Positions 1-8,979 of a DNA stretch of 64,000 nt are shown one piece after another (within the stretch, counting starts at the first letter, position 1; every line of letters starts with the position of its first letter). A program made the position numbers and the translations under genes. Under the pieces are notes generated by a model, which was given only the letters and a program-made list of their open reading frames with translations, did not search any database and was not told the DNA's origin. This stretch comes from Vibrio parahaemolyticus (lineage in GTDB: Bacteria; Pseudomonadota; Gammaproteobacteria; Enterobacterales; Vibrionaceae): assembly GCF_900460535.1 (NCBI RefSeq), contig NZ_UHIL01000001.1, positions 1,736,001 through 1,800,000 on the forward strand, read 5' to 3'.

Positions 1-1
1 G

Positions 2-3000
2 ATCATCACGTCGGCAACCATCGACCCAGAGCGTTTTTCAAAACACTTCAACAATGCACCAATTATTGAAGTGTCAGGTCGTACTTACCCAGTAGAAACG
101 CGTTACCGCCCACTAAGTGGTGATGACGACAACGATCGTGACCAGCTTGAAGGTATTTTCGAAGCGGTAGACGAACTGTGTGATGAAGGTTTAGGTGACA
201 TCCTGATCTTCATGAACGGTGAGCGTGAAATCCGTGATACCGCTGATGCACTGTCTAAACGTAACCTGAAGAGCACGGAAATTGTGCCGCTTTACGCGCG
301 CTTGTCGGCGGGTGAACAGAACAAAATCTTCCAACCGCATGCTGGTCGTCGAATTGTACTGGCAACCAACGTAGCAGAAACCTCGTTGACGGTTCCGGGC
401 ATCAAGTACGTGATCGATCCGGGTACGGCGCGTATTAGCCGTTACAGTTACCGTACTAAAGTACAGCGCCTTCCAATTGAGCCAATTTCTCAGGCGAGCG
501 CGAACCAACGTAAAGGTCGTTGTGGTCGTGTGGAAGAGGGTATCTGTATTCGTCTGTACTCAGAGGAAGATTTTGAGTCACGTCCGGAGTTTACCGATCC
601 TGAGATCCTGCGTACTAACCTAGCATCGGTTATCTTGCAGATGACGGCACTGGGTTTGGGTGATATTCAAGCGTTCCCATTTGTGGAAGCGCCGGATAAA
701 CGCAACATCCAAGACGGTGTTCGCTTGTTGGAAGAGCTTGGTGCGATTAACGCCGAAGCGAAGGACGCGAAAAAACGCTTAACCAGCATTGGTCGCCAAT
801 TGGCTCGCTTGCCTATCGACCCGCGTCTCGCGCGCATGGTTTTGGAAGCTCCAAAATATGGTGCACTAAAAGAAGTGATGATCATCGCAGCGGCATTGTC
901 GATTCAAGATCCGCGCGAGCGTCCTTCAGACAAACAACAATCGTCAGATGATAAACATCGTCGTTTCTTCCATGAAGAGTCGGATTTCCTGACATTTGTG
1001 AACTTGTGGGATTACATCCAGAAGCAGCAGAAAGCGTTGACGGGTAACCAATTCCGCAAACAATGTAAGCAAGATTACTTGAACTACTTGCGCGTACGTG
1101 AGTGGCAAGATGTGTACTTCCAGATTCACCAGTCGATGCGTGAAATGGAATTCAAACTTAACGATGAGCCTGCGTCTTACCATGGCGTACACAGTGCGAT
1201 TCTGGTTGGTTTGTTGTCGCACATTGGTATGAAAGACCAAGAGAAGAATGAATACCAAGGCGCGCGTAACGCTCGTTTTCATATCTTCCCGGCATCGGGG
1301 CTGTTTAAGAAGCAACCTAAGTGGATCATGTCGGCTGAGCTGGTGGAAACCTCGAAACTTTGGGGTCGTATCATCGCCAAGATTCAACCGGAGTGGATCG
1401 AGCCATTAGCCAAGCACCTTATCAAGCGCAGTTACAGCGAACCGCATTGGTCGAAGAAACGCGCGGCGGTGATGGCGCACGAAAAAGTCATGCTTTACGG
1501 TGTGCCAATCGTACCGAAACGTTTGGTGAACTACGGCAGTATCGATCCTACCGTTAGCCGCGAAATCTTCATTCGTAGTGCATTGGTTGAAGGTGAGTGG
1601 GAAACCAAACACGCGTTCTTCAAGCAAAACCGTAAGCTTTTGCAAGAAGTGGAAGAGCTTGAACACAAATCTCGTCGTCGTGACATCTTGGTGGATGATG
1701 ATGAGCTGTTTGATTTCTATGACCAACGCGTTGGTACCGAAGTGGTGTCTGGTAAGCATTTCGATACATGGTGGAAAAAGGCATCGAAAGAAAATCCGGA
1801 ACTGCTGAACTTTGAAAAAGAGATGCTGTTCAAGGGTGATGCTAGTCATGTCACCGATTTGGATTACCCGAACTTCTGGCATCAGAATGGTTTGAAGCTC
1901 AAGTTGAGTTACCAGTTTGAACCGGGTGATGATAGTGACGGTGTAACCGTACACTTGCCATTGCCGATTTTAAACCAAGTCGAACCAGCAGGTTTTGACT
2001 GGCAGATCCCGGGTTTACGCCATGAGCTTGTGGTGAGTTTGATTAAGTCTCTGCCGAAGACAATTCGTAAGAACTTTGTGCCGGCACCGAACTATGCGGA
2101 TGCGTTTTTAGCACGCGTAACACCAATGGAAGCGCCGCTGCTGGACTCGCTAGAAAAAGAACTGCGCCGTATGACGGGCGTAGAAGTGCTGCGTGAAGAT
2201 TGGAACTTAGAACAGGTGCCTGAACACTTGAAAGTCACGTTCCGCGCAGTTGATCACCGAAATCGCAAGCTGAAGGAAAACAAAGATCTTCATGAACTGA
2301 AAGAAAGCTTGAAAGACAAAGTTCAAGAAACGCTTTCCAAAGTCGCGGATGACGATATCGAACAACAAGGCCTGCATACGTGGAGCTTTGGCGAACTACC
2401 GAAAGTGTATCAACAAAAACGAGGCGGCTACGATGTAAAAGCATATCCGGCGCTTGTTGATACCAAAGACAGCGTTGAGATCAAACTCTACGAAACCGAA
2501 TTTGAGCAGATCACCGCAATGCGCGCTGGTCAGCGCCGCTTAATTTTGTTGAACGTACCGTCGCCAATTAAATATTTGCACGCAAACTTGCCGAACAAAT
2601 CGAAGCTGGGTCTGTACTTTAACCCTTACGGCAAAGTGCTTGATCTGATTGATGACTGTATTGCCTGTGGTGTCGATAAGCTTATTGAAGAGCAGGGCGG
2701 TTTGGTTTGGGAGCCTGAGAAGTTTGAAGCGTTGAAAGAACACGTTCGCGCTGAACTGGGTGATACCGTGGTAGAAATTGCCAAACAGGTAGAAACCATT
2801 CTGACGACGGCTTTCAACATCAACAAAAAGCTGAAAGGCAAGATCGATTTCACCATGGCGTTTGCGTTGTCGGACATCAAAGCGCAAATCGAAAGTTTGA
2901 TTTTTAAAGGCTTTGCGACGGAATGTGGCTGGAAACGTCTGCCTGATATTCTTCGCTACATGCGTGCAATTGAGCGCCGCATGGAGAAATTGCCGATCGA

Positions 3001-3220
3001 TCCGAACAAAGACCGTTTGCACATGCTTAAAGTGGAATCTGTCACCAAGGATTACAAAGAGTTGCTGAATAAGATCCCGAAAGGGATGGTGATTCCAGAA
3101 AATGTGAAAGAAATCCGCTGGATGATTGAGGAGCTTCGAGTGAGCTACTTTGCTCAACAATTAGGCACACCATATCCAGTTTCTGATAAACGAATCAAAA
3201 ACGCGATTGATGCTTGTTAA
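2..3220 (+). CDS. hrpA: ATP-dependent RNA helicase HrpA, 3' part (5' end outside window)
   Basis: The reading frame is already open at base 2, giving IITSATIDPERFSKHFN, the DEAH-helicase motif III region (SAT), so the gene starts before the window. About 1,072 codons are present of a protein usually near 1,300 residues. The helicase C-terminal motifs are visible: the ATNVAETSLTVPGI region and the QRKGRCGRVEEG motif VI, followed by the long C-terminal extension with DUF3418-type sequence typical of HrpA rather than HrpB. HrpA is a DEAH/RHA-family RNA helicase linked to mRNA processing and rescue of stalled ribosomes. The first ATG at 71 is internal and is not the start. Identification is secure; the N-terminal motifs cannot be seen. 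Confidence 0.95.
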   Translation: MITSATIDPERFSKHFNNAPIIEVSGRTYPVETRYRPLSGDDDNDRDQLEGIFEAVDELCDEGLGDILIFMNGEREIRDTADALSKRNLKSTEIVPLYARLSAGEQNKIFQPHAGRRIVLATNVAETSLTVPGIKYVIDPGTARISRYSYRTKVQRLPIEPISQASANQRKGRCGRVEEGICIRLYSEEDFESRPEFTDPEILRTNLASVILQMTALGLGDIQAFPFVEAPDKRNIQDGVRLLEELGAINAEAKDAKKRLTSIGRQLARLPIDPRLARMVLEAPKYGALKEVMIIAAALSIQDPRERPSDKQQSSDDKHRRFFHEESDFLTFVNLWDYIQKQQKALTGNQFRKQCKQDYLNYLRVREWQDVYFQIHQSMREMEFKLNDEPASYHGVHSAILVGLLSHIGMKDQEKNEYQGARNARFHIFPASGLFKKQPKWIMSAELVETSKLWGRIIAKIQPEWIEPLAKHLIKRSYSEPHWSKKRAAVMAHEKVMLYGVPIVPKRLVNYGSIDPTVSREIFIRSALVEGEWETKHAFFKQNRKLLQEVEELEHKSRRRDILVDDDELFDFYDQRVGTEVVSGKHFDTWWKKASKENPELLNFEKEMLFKGDASHVTDLDYPNFWHQNGLKLKLSYQFEPGDDSDGVTVHLPLPILNQVEPAGFDWQIPGLRHELVVSLIKSLPKTIRKNFVPAPNYADAFLARVTPMEAPLLDSLEKELRRMTGVEVLREDWNLEQVPEHLKVTFRAVDHRNRKLKENKDLHELKESLKDKVQETLSKVADDDIEQQGLHTWSFGELPKVYQQKRGGYDVKAYPALVDTKDSVEIKLYETEFEQITAMRAGQRRLILLNVPSPIKYLHANLPNKSKLGLYFNPYGKVLDLIDDCIACGVDKLIEEQGGLVWEPEKFEALKEHVRAELGDTVVEIAKQVETILTTAFNINKKLKGKIDFTMAFALSDIKAQIESLIFKGFATECGWKRLPDILRYMRAIERRMEKLPIDPNKDRLHMLKVESVTKDYKELLNKIPKGMVIPENVKEIRWMIEELRVSYFAQQLGTPYPVSDKRIKNAIDAC

Positions 3221-3317
3221 TCAACAAGTAAAATGGCGCTGTGGTTTGTTGTAAACGATGAAGAAGTTACTGGTACAGTAATTGCTAGTAACTTGTCACG
3301 TGTTGTTTTTAGTTCTC

Positions 3318-3346
3318 GGGAGGCAATGGTTCGCCTCCCTTGTATT
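3318..3346 (+). terminator. Possible terminator after hrpA
   Basis: A 7-bp GC-rich hairpin (GGGAGGC at 3318-3324 with GCCTCCC at 3333-3339) is followed by TTGTATTT. The U-tract is imperfect, so termination is plausible rather than certain. Nothing else is recognised in the 180 bp between hrpA and the next gene. Confidence 0.4.
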
Positions 3347-3401
3347 TGCAGTACCAACGTCTGATTTGCAAGACGTGGGGAATAATAAAGAGTAAAGGTA
3401 G

Positions 3402-3884
3402 ATGATGAAAAAAACTCTATTAGCAGTGGCGCTACTTGGCGCATCTTCTGCGGCAATGGCAGATTCTTGGATTTACGGCGGTGCAACTGTTGGTCAATCT
3501 GACTATAAAGGCGAGACAGATACGTCTTACTCTGTGCACGTAGGTACAGGTATTCTACCTATCATCGGTATTGAAGCGGGTGTAACTCAACACGGTGAGT
3601 TCAACGTAAACGGCCAAGATACTAAGCTGACTTCTTACTACGCTGCACTTAAGCCAAGCATCGATTTTGGCCCACTGCACGTTTACGCGAAAGGTGGTAT
3701 CCACCAGTGGGATAAGAAAGTAAAAGGCGGCAAAGACGATGATGATTTCGATCTAATGTACGGTGTAGGCGCTGAGTACTTCATTTTTGGTCCAATGTCT
3801 GTTGGTGCTAGCTACATGAACTACACTGCGGGCAAAGACGACATCGGTACGTTCTCTGTTAACGCGACATTGCACTTCCTATAA
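3402..3884 (+). CDS. Small outer-membrane beta-barrel protein, copy 1
   Basis: This 160-residue protein has a cleavable signal peptide (MMKKTLLAVALLG then AMA before DSW). Alternating short amphipathic strands and a terminal aromatic (ATLHFL, ending in Leu after Phe) are typical of an 8-strand outer-membrane barrel of the OMP_b-brl / AcfA-like group. Two ATG codons (3402, 3405) follow AAAGGTAG; either may be used. The next gene at 4128 is a clear paralogue, sharing SWIY, GQSD, VHVGTGILP, KPSIDFGPLHVYAKGGI and YGVGAEYF. The charged insert VKGGKDDDDFD probably lies in a surface loop. Each copy has its own terminator, so they are separate transcripts. Specific function unknown. Confidence 0.8.
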   Translation: MMKKTLLAVALLGASSAAMADSWIYGGATVGQSDYKGETDTSYSVHVGTGILPIIGIEAGVTQHGEFNVNGQDTKLTSYYAALKPSIDFGPLHVYAKGGIHQWDKKVKGGKDDDDFDLMYGVGAEYFIFGPMSVGASYMNYTAGKDDIGTFSVNATLHFL

Positions 3885-3913
3885 TCATCCGTTCAAGATG
3901 ATGCAAATTCTGA

Positions 3914-3941
3914 ACACCGGCATTGCGCCGGTGTTTTTTTG
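3914..3941 (+). terminator. Rho-independent terminator of barrel gene 1
   Basis: The 8-bp perfect stem ACACCGGC (3914-3921) / GCCGGTGT (3927-3934) has a 5-nt loop and is followed by a run of T residues. This is a strong intrinsic terminator. Confidence 0.92.
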
Positions 3942-4127
3942 TCTATTGATAATCCTAACTGCTCTTAATTCTACTATTCACCTGAATTGATATCACACAA
4001 ACAAAATCTGAACATAAATTATTCACTTTTTGATCTTAAATTCGCCATACCTTCCAATATATAGTGACGAGTAGGTGCGCATGTATGCGTAATGTTCCGT
4101 TCAGGAATCGAACAGGAAGGTATAACT

Positions 4128-4643
4128 ATGAAAACAAAACTCTCGTTATTGGCTTTGGCGTTGTGTTCAACATCAGTGCTTGCTGACTCATGGATTTATG
4201 CAGGCGGCCAAATTGGTCAATCAGATATTGATGGCGAAAACGACACAACGTATGGCGTGCATGTCGGAACGGGGATTCTGCCATTAATCGGTATCGAAGT
4301 CGGCTATTTCAACCACGGTAAAGTCGACTTGTCTTTCGGTGGCAACAAAGGGGATGCGGATTTCACTTCGTTCTACTTAGCGGCGAAACCAAGCATCGAT
4401 TTTGGTCCGCTACATGTGTATGCCAAAGGCGGCATTAATGCATTCAATGTCGATTACAATGGCGGATTAAGCTCGGTCAGCAAAGATGATGGCGTGTCTT
4501 ACATGTATGGCGTCGGCGCGGAATATTTCTTGTTAGACAATATCTCTGTTGGTGCAAGTTACCAATCATTTGGCGTGGATATCAATGGGGACAGCGATAA
4601 CCTAAGCAGCTTTACGGGCAACGTGACTTTCCATTTCTTGTAA
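4128..4643 (+). CDS. Small outer-membrane beta-barrel protein, copy 2
   Basis: The start is taken at ATG 4128, preceded by AGGAAGG with good spacing and followed by a signal peptide (MKTKLSLLALALCSTSVLA / DSW). An upstream in-frame ATG at 4092 would put 12 non-signal residues in front and is rejected. The 171-residue product parallels copy 1 strand for strand but has longer loops (LSFGGNKGDADF, SVSKDDGVS, DINGDSDN). It ends in NVTFHFL, a typical terminal beta-strand for outer-membrane insertion. Tandem duplication with loop divergence is the likely origin. Function and ligand are unknown. Confidence 0.8.
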   Translation: MKTKLSLLALALCSTSVLADSWIYAGGQIGQSDIDGENDTTYGVHVGTGILPLIGIEVGYFNHGKVDLSFGGNKGDADFTSFYLAAKPSIDFGPLHVYAKGGINAFNVDYNGGLSSVSKDDGVSYMYGVGAEYFLLDNISVGASYQSFGVDINGDSDNLSSFTGNVTFHFL

Positions 4644-4713
4644 ACCGCAAACTTCCCGATCTTCTTTATCCAACTCACTCTTCACAGTTGGTTGAAAAAC
4701 TCCACCAACCTCA

Positions 4714-4751
4714 AAATGGTCTCGCCCTTATGTGCGAGGCCATTTCTTTTG
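4714..4751 (+). terminator. Rho-independent terminator of barrel gene 2
   Basis: A 12-bp stem with one G-U pair (AAATGGTCTCGC at 4714-4725 with GCGAGGCCATTT at 4734-4745) is followed by CTTTT. Confidence 0.85.
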
Positions 4752-5027
4752 TACTGAATACCGTTTGACCTTGTTGATTGACGGTTTTCCTCTGCGTATT
4801 CCAATTTCGAAAAATAGTTAGATGTCGTAGCTTATTTCTGTGAGTTGAAGACACTTGTTTTGCGTTCATTTGCAGTAAATATGCAATAAAAGTGTTATTT
4901 TTGCATAAATCTGTGATTGGTGATAAACTTCGCATCGTTTTTAAAGTTTAGAGTTCAAATTAATGGAGGGCGGTATTGGAGTTCTTCTCCCCTGAGAAGC
5001 GTTTCAAATTACGTTAAATTTGTATTT
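4752..5027. other. Intergenic region upstream of the BCCT gene
   Basis: These 276 bp are AT-rich and contain no convincing ORF. They probably hold the transporter's promoter and 5' leader, but no operator or promoter could be assigned with confidence. Confidence 0.5.
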
Positions 5028-6608
5028 ATGGATAATGCATTTAAAAAATATAGTATCGACACAACAGACTACCAGGTTGGCCAAGACAACGTTCAAAAAT
5101 GGGGCTTCGATATACACAATCCCGTATTCGGCATCAGTGCTGGTCTCGTTGTTTTCTGTCTTATTTCACTTCTTCTTGTCGAGCCAGTCACCGCACGTGA
5201 CGCATTAAACGGGATCAAAAACGGAATTATTGAACAGTTTGATGCATTCTTTATGTGGTCTACCAATTTTTTCTTATTGTTCGCTGTTGCTCTGCTTTTC
5301 TCGCCATTAGGTAAGATTCGTTTAGGCGGTAAAGAGGCGACGCCGGATCATTCAACCGTTTCATGGCTATCAATGCTGTTTGCTGCAGGTATGGGTATTG
5401 GCCTCTTATTTTGGAGTGTGGCTGAGCCAACGGCCTATTTCACGGATTGGTGGGGTACGCCGCTAAACGCAGAAGCGTATTCAGCCGATGCTAAATCACT
5501 CGCGATGGGCGCGACCATGTTTCACTGGGGTGTTCACGGTTGGAGTATTTACGCCCTTGTTGCGTTGGCGCTTGCTTTTTTCGCCTTTAATAAAGGTTTA
5601 CCACTTTCATTGCGTGCGGCGTTTTACCCAATTTTTGGTGACCGTGCATGGGGCTGGTTAGGCCACGTTATCGATATCCTTGCTGTACTTTCGACGTTGT
5701 TCGGTCTTGCTACTTCTCTTGGTTTGGGTGCTCAGCAGGCAACCAGTGGTATTAACCATGTATTTGGTTTAAACGGCGGCATCGGTACACAAATGGTGGT
5801 GATTGCGTTTGTAACCTTTATTGCTGTGCTTTCTGTTGTTCGTGGTATTGACGGTGGTGTCAAACTCCTAAGTAACGTCAATATGATCGTTGCGTTTGCT
5901 CTGCTTATTTTTATTACGTTCATTACCTTTGATACTGCGATGGGTTCATTAGTCGACACGACAATGGCATACATCCAAAACATCATTCCGTTGAGTTACC
6001 CGCATGGTCGTGAAGACGAAACGTGGATGCACGGTTGGACAGTGTTCTACTGGGCGTGGTGGGTATCTTGGTCTCCGTTTGTGGGTATGTTTATCGCTCG
6101 CGTATCGAAAGGCCGTACCGTTCGAGAATTTTTGTTCGCAGTCATCGTGATTCCGACGTTGGTAACATTGGTTTGGATGTCAGTATTTGGTGGTATTGCG
6201 CTTGATCAGGTCGTGAACAAAGTTGGTGAATTGGGTGCGAATGGTTTAACGGATATTTCACTGACACTATTTCATGTTTACGATGTATTACCATACAGCT
6301 CAGTGATTTCTATTCTGTCGATTGTTTTGATTTTGGTGTTCTTTATCACCTCATCTGACTCTGGCTCATTGGTTATCGACAGTATCACTGCGGGCGGTAA
6401 GATTGATGCTCCCGTTCCACAGCGAATTTTCTGGGCGTGTATCGAGGGTTCAATTGCCGCGGTTATGCTCTGGGTTGGCGGTAAAGAAGCCTTGCAAGCG
6501 CTACAGTCTGGTGTGGTTGCGACCGGCTTGCCATTTACCTTTGTTCTACTGTTGATGTGTGTGAGTTTGGTGAAAGGTTTACGTACCGAGCTTTCCGCTT
6601 ACCGCTAA
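5028..6608 (+). CDS. BCCT-family betaine/choline/carnitine transporter
   Basis: This 526-residue inner-membrane protein has about 12 hydrophobic segments. It carries the BCCT signatures GMGIGLLFWSVAEP near residue 120 and the tryptophan-rich block FYWAWWVSWSPFVGMFIARVSKGRT near residue 340 (positions about 5,028+1,010 onward). BCCT carriers import compatible solutes such as glycine betaine for osmoprotection. The start is set at ATG 5028 (MDNAFKKYSIDTTDYQ); the longer frame from 4917 adds a non-homologous-looking segment. The ribosome-binding site is weak. In V. parahaemolyticus a BCCT paralogue lies immediately beside the syp cluster, as here. The exact solute cannot be read from the sequence. 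Confidence 0.9.
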   Translation: MDNAFKKYSIDTTDYQVGQDNVQKWGFDIHNPVFGISAGLVVFCLISLLLVEPVTARDALNGIKNGIIEQFDAFFMWSTNFFLLFAVALLFSPLGKIRLGGKEATPDHSTVSWLSMLFAAGMGIGLLFWSVAEPTAYFTDWWGTPLNAEAYSADAKSLAMGATMFHWGVHGWSIYALVALALAFFAFNKGLPLSLRAAFYPIFGDRAWGWLGHVIDILAVLSTLFGLATSLGLGAQQATSGINHVFGLNGGIGTQMVVIAFVTFIAVLSVVRGIDGGVKLLSNVNMIVAFALLIFITFITFDTAMGSLVDTTMAYIQNIIPLSYPHGREDETWMHGWTVFYWAWWVSWSPFVGMFIARVSKGRTVREFLFAVIVIPTLVTLVWMSVFGGIALDQVVNKVGELGANGLTDISLTLFHVYDVLPYSSVISILSIVLILVFFITSSDSGSLVIDSITAGGKIDAPVPQRIFWACIEGSIAAVMLWVGGKEALQALQSGVVATGLPFTFVLLLMCVSLVKGLRTELSAYR

Positions 6609-6631
6609 TCGATGTTGATAAATTAATACTC

Positions 6632-6662
6632 AATGCCGAGCATTCATTGCTCGGCATTTTTA
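6632..6662 (+). terminator. Terminator of the BCCT gene
   Basis: The 10-bp perfect stem AATGCCGAGC (6632-6641) / GCTCGGCATT (6649-6658) is followed by TTTAT. Confidence 0.9.
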
Positions 6663-6728
6663 TTTCTGCTTTTCTTTTTAAGAAATTCCGTTACAGTTTG
6701 GGCTTCTTTTTCATCACTCAACTGCATT

Positions 6729-7118
6729 ATGTCGCTTGCTAAACTTATTCTCATTCGTGGCCTTCCTGGCTCAGGAAAAACAACCTTGGCGAAACAATTG
6801 GTGAAAGATTTCGATGCGAAGCATTTCGAAGCCGACATGTATTTTGAGAATGAGAAAGGCGAGTACCACTTCAATCCGTCTTTGCTTCCGCAAGCGCACG
6901 AATGGTGTTTTGAACAAACGCGAAAATGGTTGAACAAAGGGAAAATCGTGATTGTGAGTAATACCTTTGTACGACATTGGGAAATGAAGCGGTATTTAGA
7001 TTACTGCCGAAAGAAATCTATCGAGGTGGAAGTGATGGTGTGTTCGGGCGAATATCAGAGCATTCACAATGTGCCACCAGCGACAATCGAGAAGATGCGT
7101 CGCCAGTGGCAAGAGTAA
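6729..7118 (+). CDS. Small P-loop ATPase / polynucleotide-kinase-like protein
   Basis: The 129-residue product starts at ATG 6729 (MSLAKLILIRGLPGSGKTTLA). The Walker A motif GLPGSGKTT sits at residues 10-18. FEADMYFE and the VIVSNTFVRHWEM segment resemble the small T4-Pnk / N4BP2-type kinase fold, where an Asp in the DxF/DMYF motif binds substrate. There is no partner domain, so it is a single-domain kinase-like protein of unknown substrate. It lies downstream of the BCCT terminator and converges on sypR with an 18-bp gap. Nothing suggests a role in polysaccharide synthesis. Confidence 0.75.
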   Translation: MSLAKLILIRGLPGSGKTTLAKQLVKDFDAKHFEADMYFENEKGEYHFNPSLLPQAHEWCFEQTRKWLNKGKIVIVSNTFVRHWEMKRYLDYCRKKSIEVEVMVCSGEYQSIHNVPPATIEKMRRQWQE

Positions 7119-7136
7119 CAAAATAGACTCGAAGCA

Positions 7137-7775
7137 TTACTGGCCGCGTCCATCAATCATTACGATAAGCGTTTTACTCATGATAGAAAGATCCATCGTG
7201 ATCCACGAGTAAAACGAGCCGAGGCTTAGTGCATAGCTGTGGTCAAAACCAACTTTTCTTCTCACGTCTTCAATGCAAGCATCGTAACCTTGGTTTACTT
7301 GCGCCAAGCCTGTAATACCTGGCAGTACTCCGTATGTACGCTCTACAAAATATGGAATTTCATCTTCCAACTTTTGGTAAAAGGCAGGTCGCTCAGGGCG
7401 AGGGCCAATCATAGACATTTCACCTTTCAATACATTGAATAGCTGCGGTAACTCATCGAGACGAGTCTTACGTAAAAATCGGCCGACCGGGGTAATGCGT
7501 GGATCATTTTCGGTTGCCCAAACGGCACCTGAGCGTTGTTCTGCATCGATGTACATCGTGCGAAACTTCATGATTTGAAACAGATCCATCTTCTCTGGTG
7601 TGCAGCGACCAACACGCAGTTGACGATAAATCACTGGGCCTTTTGAGCTGACCTTGATGGCAAGAGCAATGAACGGAAACAGTGGCGCGGTTATTAGCAG
7701 AATCAACAGCGCAACCAGTACATCAAACGTTCTTTTCGCGTGGAATACATTTGAGTCGTAACGTGAGTTTTTCAT
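7137..7775 (-). CDS. sypR: Initiating sugar phosphotransferase SypR
   Basis: The 212-residue protein has one N-terminal membrane helix (residues about 16-40) followed by the bacterial sugar transferase domain. Its motifs are [27 protein letters not shown] and MSMIGPRPE, then GITGLAQV. Members of this WcaJ/WbaP-type family transfer a sugar phosphate onto undecaprenyl phosphate and so start repeat-unit assembly at the inner membrane. It lacks the long multi-spanning N-terminus of WbaP. It is the last gene of the sypP-Q-R unit, 10 bp after sypQ, with TAAGGAAAG as ribosome-binding site. Confidence 0.92.
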   Translation of the reverse strand: MKNSRYDSNVFHAKRTFDVLVALLILLITAPLFPFIALAIKVSSKGPVIYRQLRVGRCTPEKMDLFQIMKFRTMYIDAEQRSGAVWATENDPRITPVGRFLRKTRLDELPQLFNVLKGEMSMIGPRPERPAFYQKLEDEIPYFVERTYGVLPGITGLAQVNQGYDACIEDVRRKVGFDHSYALSLGSFYSWITMDLSIMSKTLIVMIDGRGQ

Positions 7776-7785
7776 GATGCTTTCC

Positions 7786-8979
7786 TTATTGGTTGACGCG
7801 TTTCCAACGCCCGTTTTCCATGCCTAGTAGGTACTTCATACCGCCGACAAAGTTTGCGATATGGCCAACGACGATATAGCTAATCAGTTTGAAAGGTTTC
7901 ACTGTGTTAAGGGCTGGTATCAGATAAGTCATTAACGCAATACCGTAAATGCCTACCTGCGCCAACAGCAACAATAGAAACACCGGATGTTGAGCAAGTA
8001 ACAATGAGCACACTAAGCACACAATCATCAAATACGGCGTTGCTAAACGCAGAACCTTTCCTGATAGAAATGCAAAGGCGGTGCCACGATAGCGAGGCAG
8101 CAACAATTTTTTCAATTGCATCAGCTGCTGCATGTTTCCGGCTGAGATTCGTAGGCGGCGCTTAAAGTCCGCGTCGTCTGAGCTTTGTTCCAGTTCAAGC
8201 GCGAGCATCTTAGGTTCGTAAACCGAAGTGAAGCCTCGCAAAACGATTCTCATAGGGAGAATGAAATCGTCATTGATGGTGCCAGCTTCGAGTGGCTCAA
8301 ACAGCGTAGTCCTGAACGTGTAAAACGCGCCGTGAGAACCAATCGTTGAACCAAGTAAGGATTCTTGGTGTTTAACGCGAGACTGGTACTGCCAGTAAGC
8401 GGCTTCGCCTTGATTGCTTGTGCGCATAATTTGGTATGTCGCGTTAACGACGCCCACTTTCTCATTTTGATAATGCTGACTTGCCAAAAGGAGAGAGTCG
8501 CAAGAAACCAGAGCAGATGTATCACTCAGCGCCGTGATGTCGGAAGTGACGTGTTTCATCTCTTCATTAATCAACGCGACTTTGCCACGATTGATAGAGT
8601 GGTCGTTCACAATAAACAAGGTATCAGAGCAAATCGCTTCTTGGATGGTATCTTGTGCGATTTCTGCAGTTTTATCGGTACAACCATCACACGCGATTAC
8701 CACTTTCAGCTTATCCCTTGGGTAGTCCAAACTCGCCAAGTTGCGAATTTTCTCAGCAATCCACTGCTCTTCGTTGTAAGCGGGGATGATGATGGTCACG
8801 GAAGGAAGTTTGTTATCACTGGCCGAGGCTTTGTAATGACGCTCTGCAAAGTGTTCGCCTTCGTCGTTAGATTTTGGTTTGAGTGGCAGCCATTTCAGTA
8901 GTAACGGATAACCCACATGATGGTAGATGATCAAAAACGCAGACAAACCAAAACCAGCAATCCAAATGAGATCATTCAT
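7786..8979 (-). CDS. sypQ: Family 2 membrane glycosyltransferase SypQ
   Basis: The start is placed at ATG 8979 (MNDLIWIAGFG), preceded by GGAG at 7-nt spacing; the sypP stop overlaps it by a few bases, which suggests translational coupling. This gives 397 residues. An N-terminal membrane helix leads into a GT-A fold with VTIIIPAYNEE, ACDGCTD and the acceptor-side region TINDDFILP. Two or three C-terminal membrane helices follow. The layout matches processive-type polysaccharide synthases similar to the PgaC class. The 25-residue upstream extension seen in the open frame is not needed. Confidence 0.88.
   Translation of the reverse strand: MNDLIWIAGFGLSAFLIIYHHVGYPLLLKWLPLKPKSNDEGEHFAERHYKASASDNKLPSVTIIIPAYNEEQWIAEKIRNLASLDYPRDKLKVVIACDGCTDKTAEIAQDTIQEAICSDTLFIVNDHSINRGKVALINEEMKHVTSDITALSDTSALVSCDSLLLASQHYQNEKVGVVNATYQIMRTSNQGEAAYWQYQSRVKHQESLLGSTIGSHGAFYTFRTTLFEPLEAGTINDDFILPMRIVLRGFTSVYEPKMLALELEQSSDDADFKRRLRISAGNMQQLMQLKKLLLPRYRGTAFAFLSGKVLRLATPYLMIVCLVCSLLLAQHPVFLLLLLAQVGIYGIALMTYLIPALNTVKPFKLISYIVVGHIANFVGGMKYLLGMENGRWKRVNQ

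Noticed and set aside
2540..3160. Long minus-strand frame opposite hrpA
   Set aside because: Shadow of the hrpA coding frame; no ribosome-binding site and low-complexity hydrophobic/basic composition.
4966..5027. A longer BCCT start at 4917
   Set aside because: The extra 37 residues show no membrane or family-like sequence and the downstream ATG begins the recognisable N-terminus.
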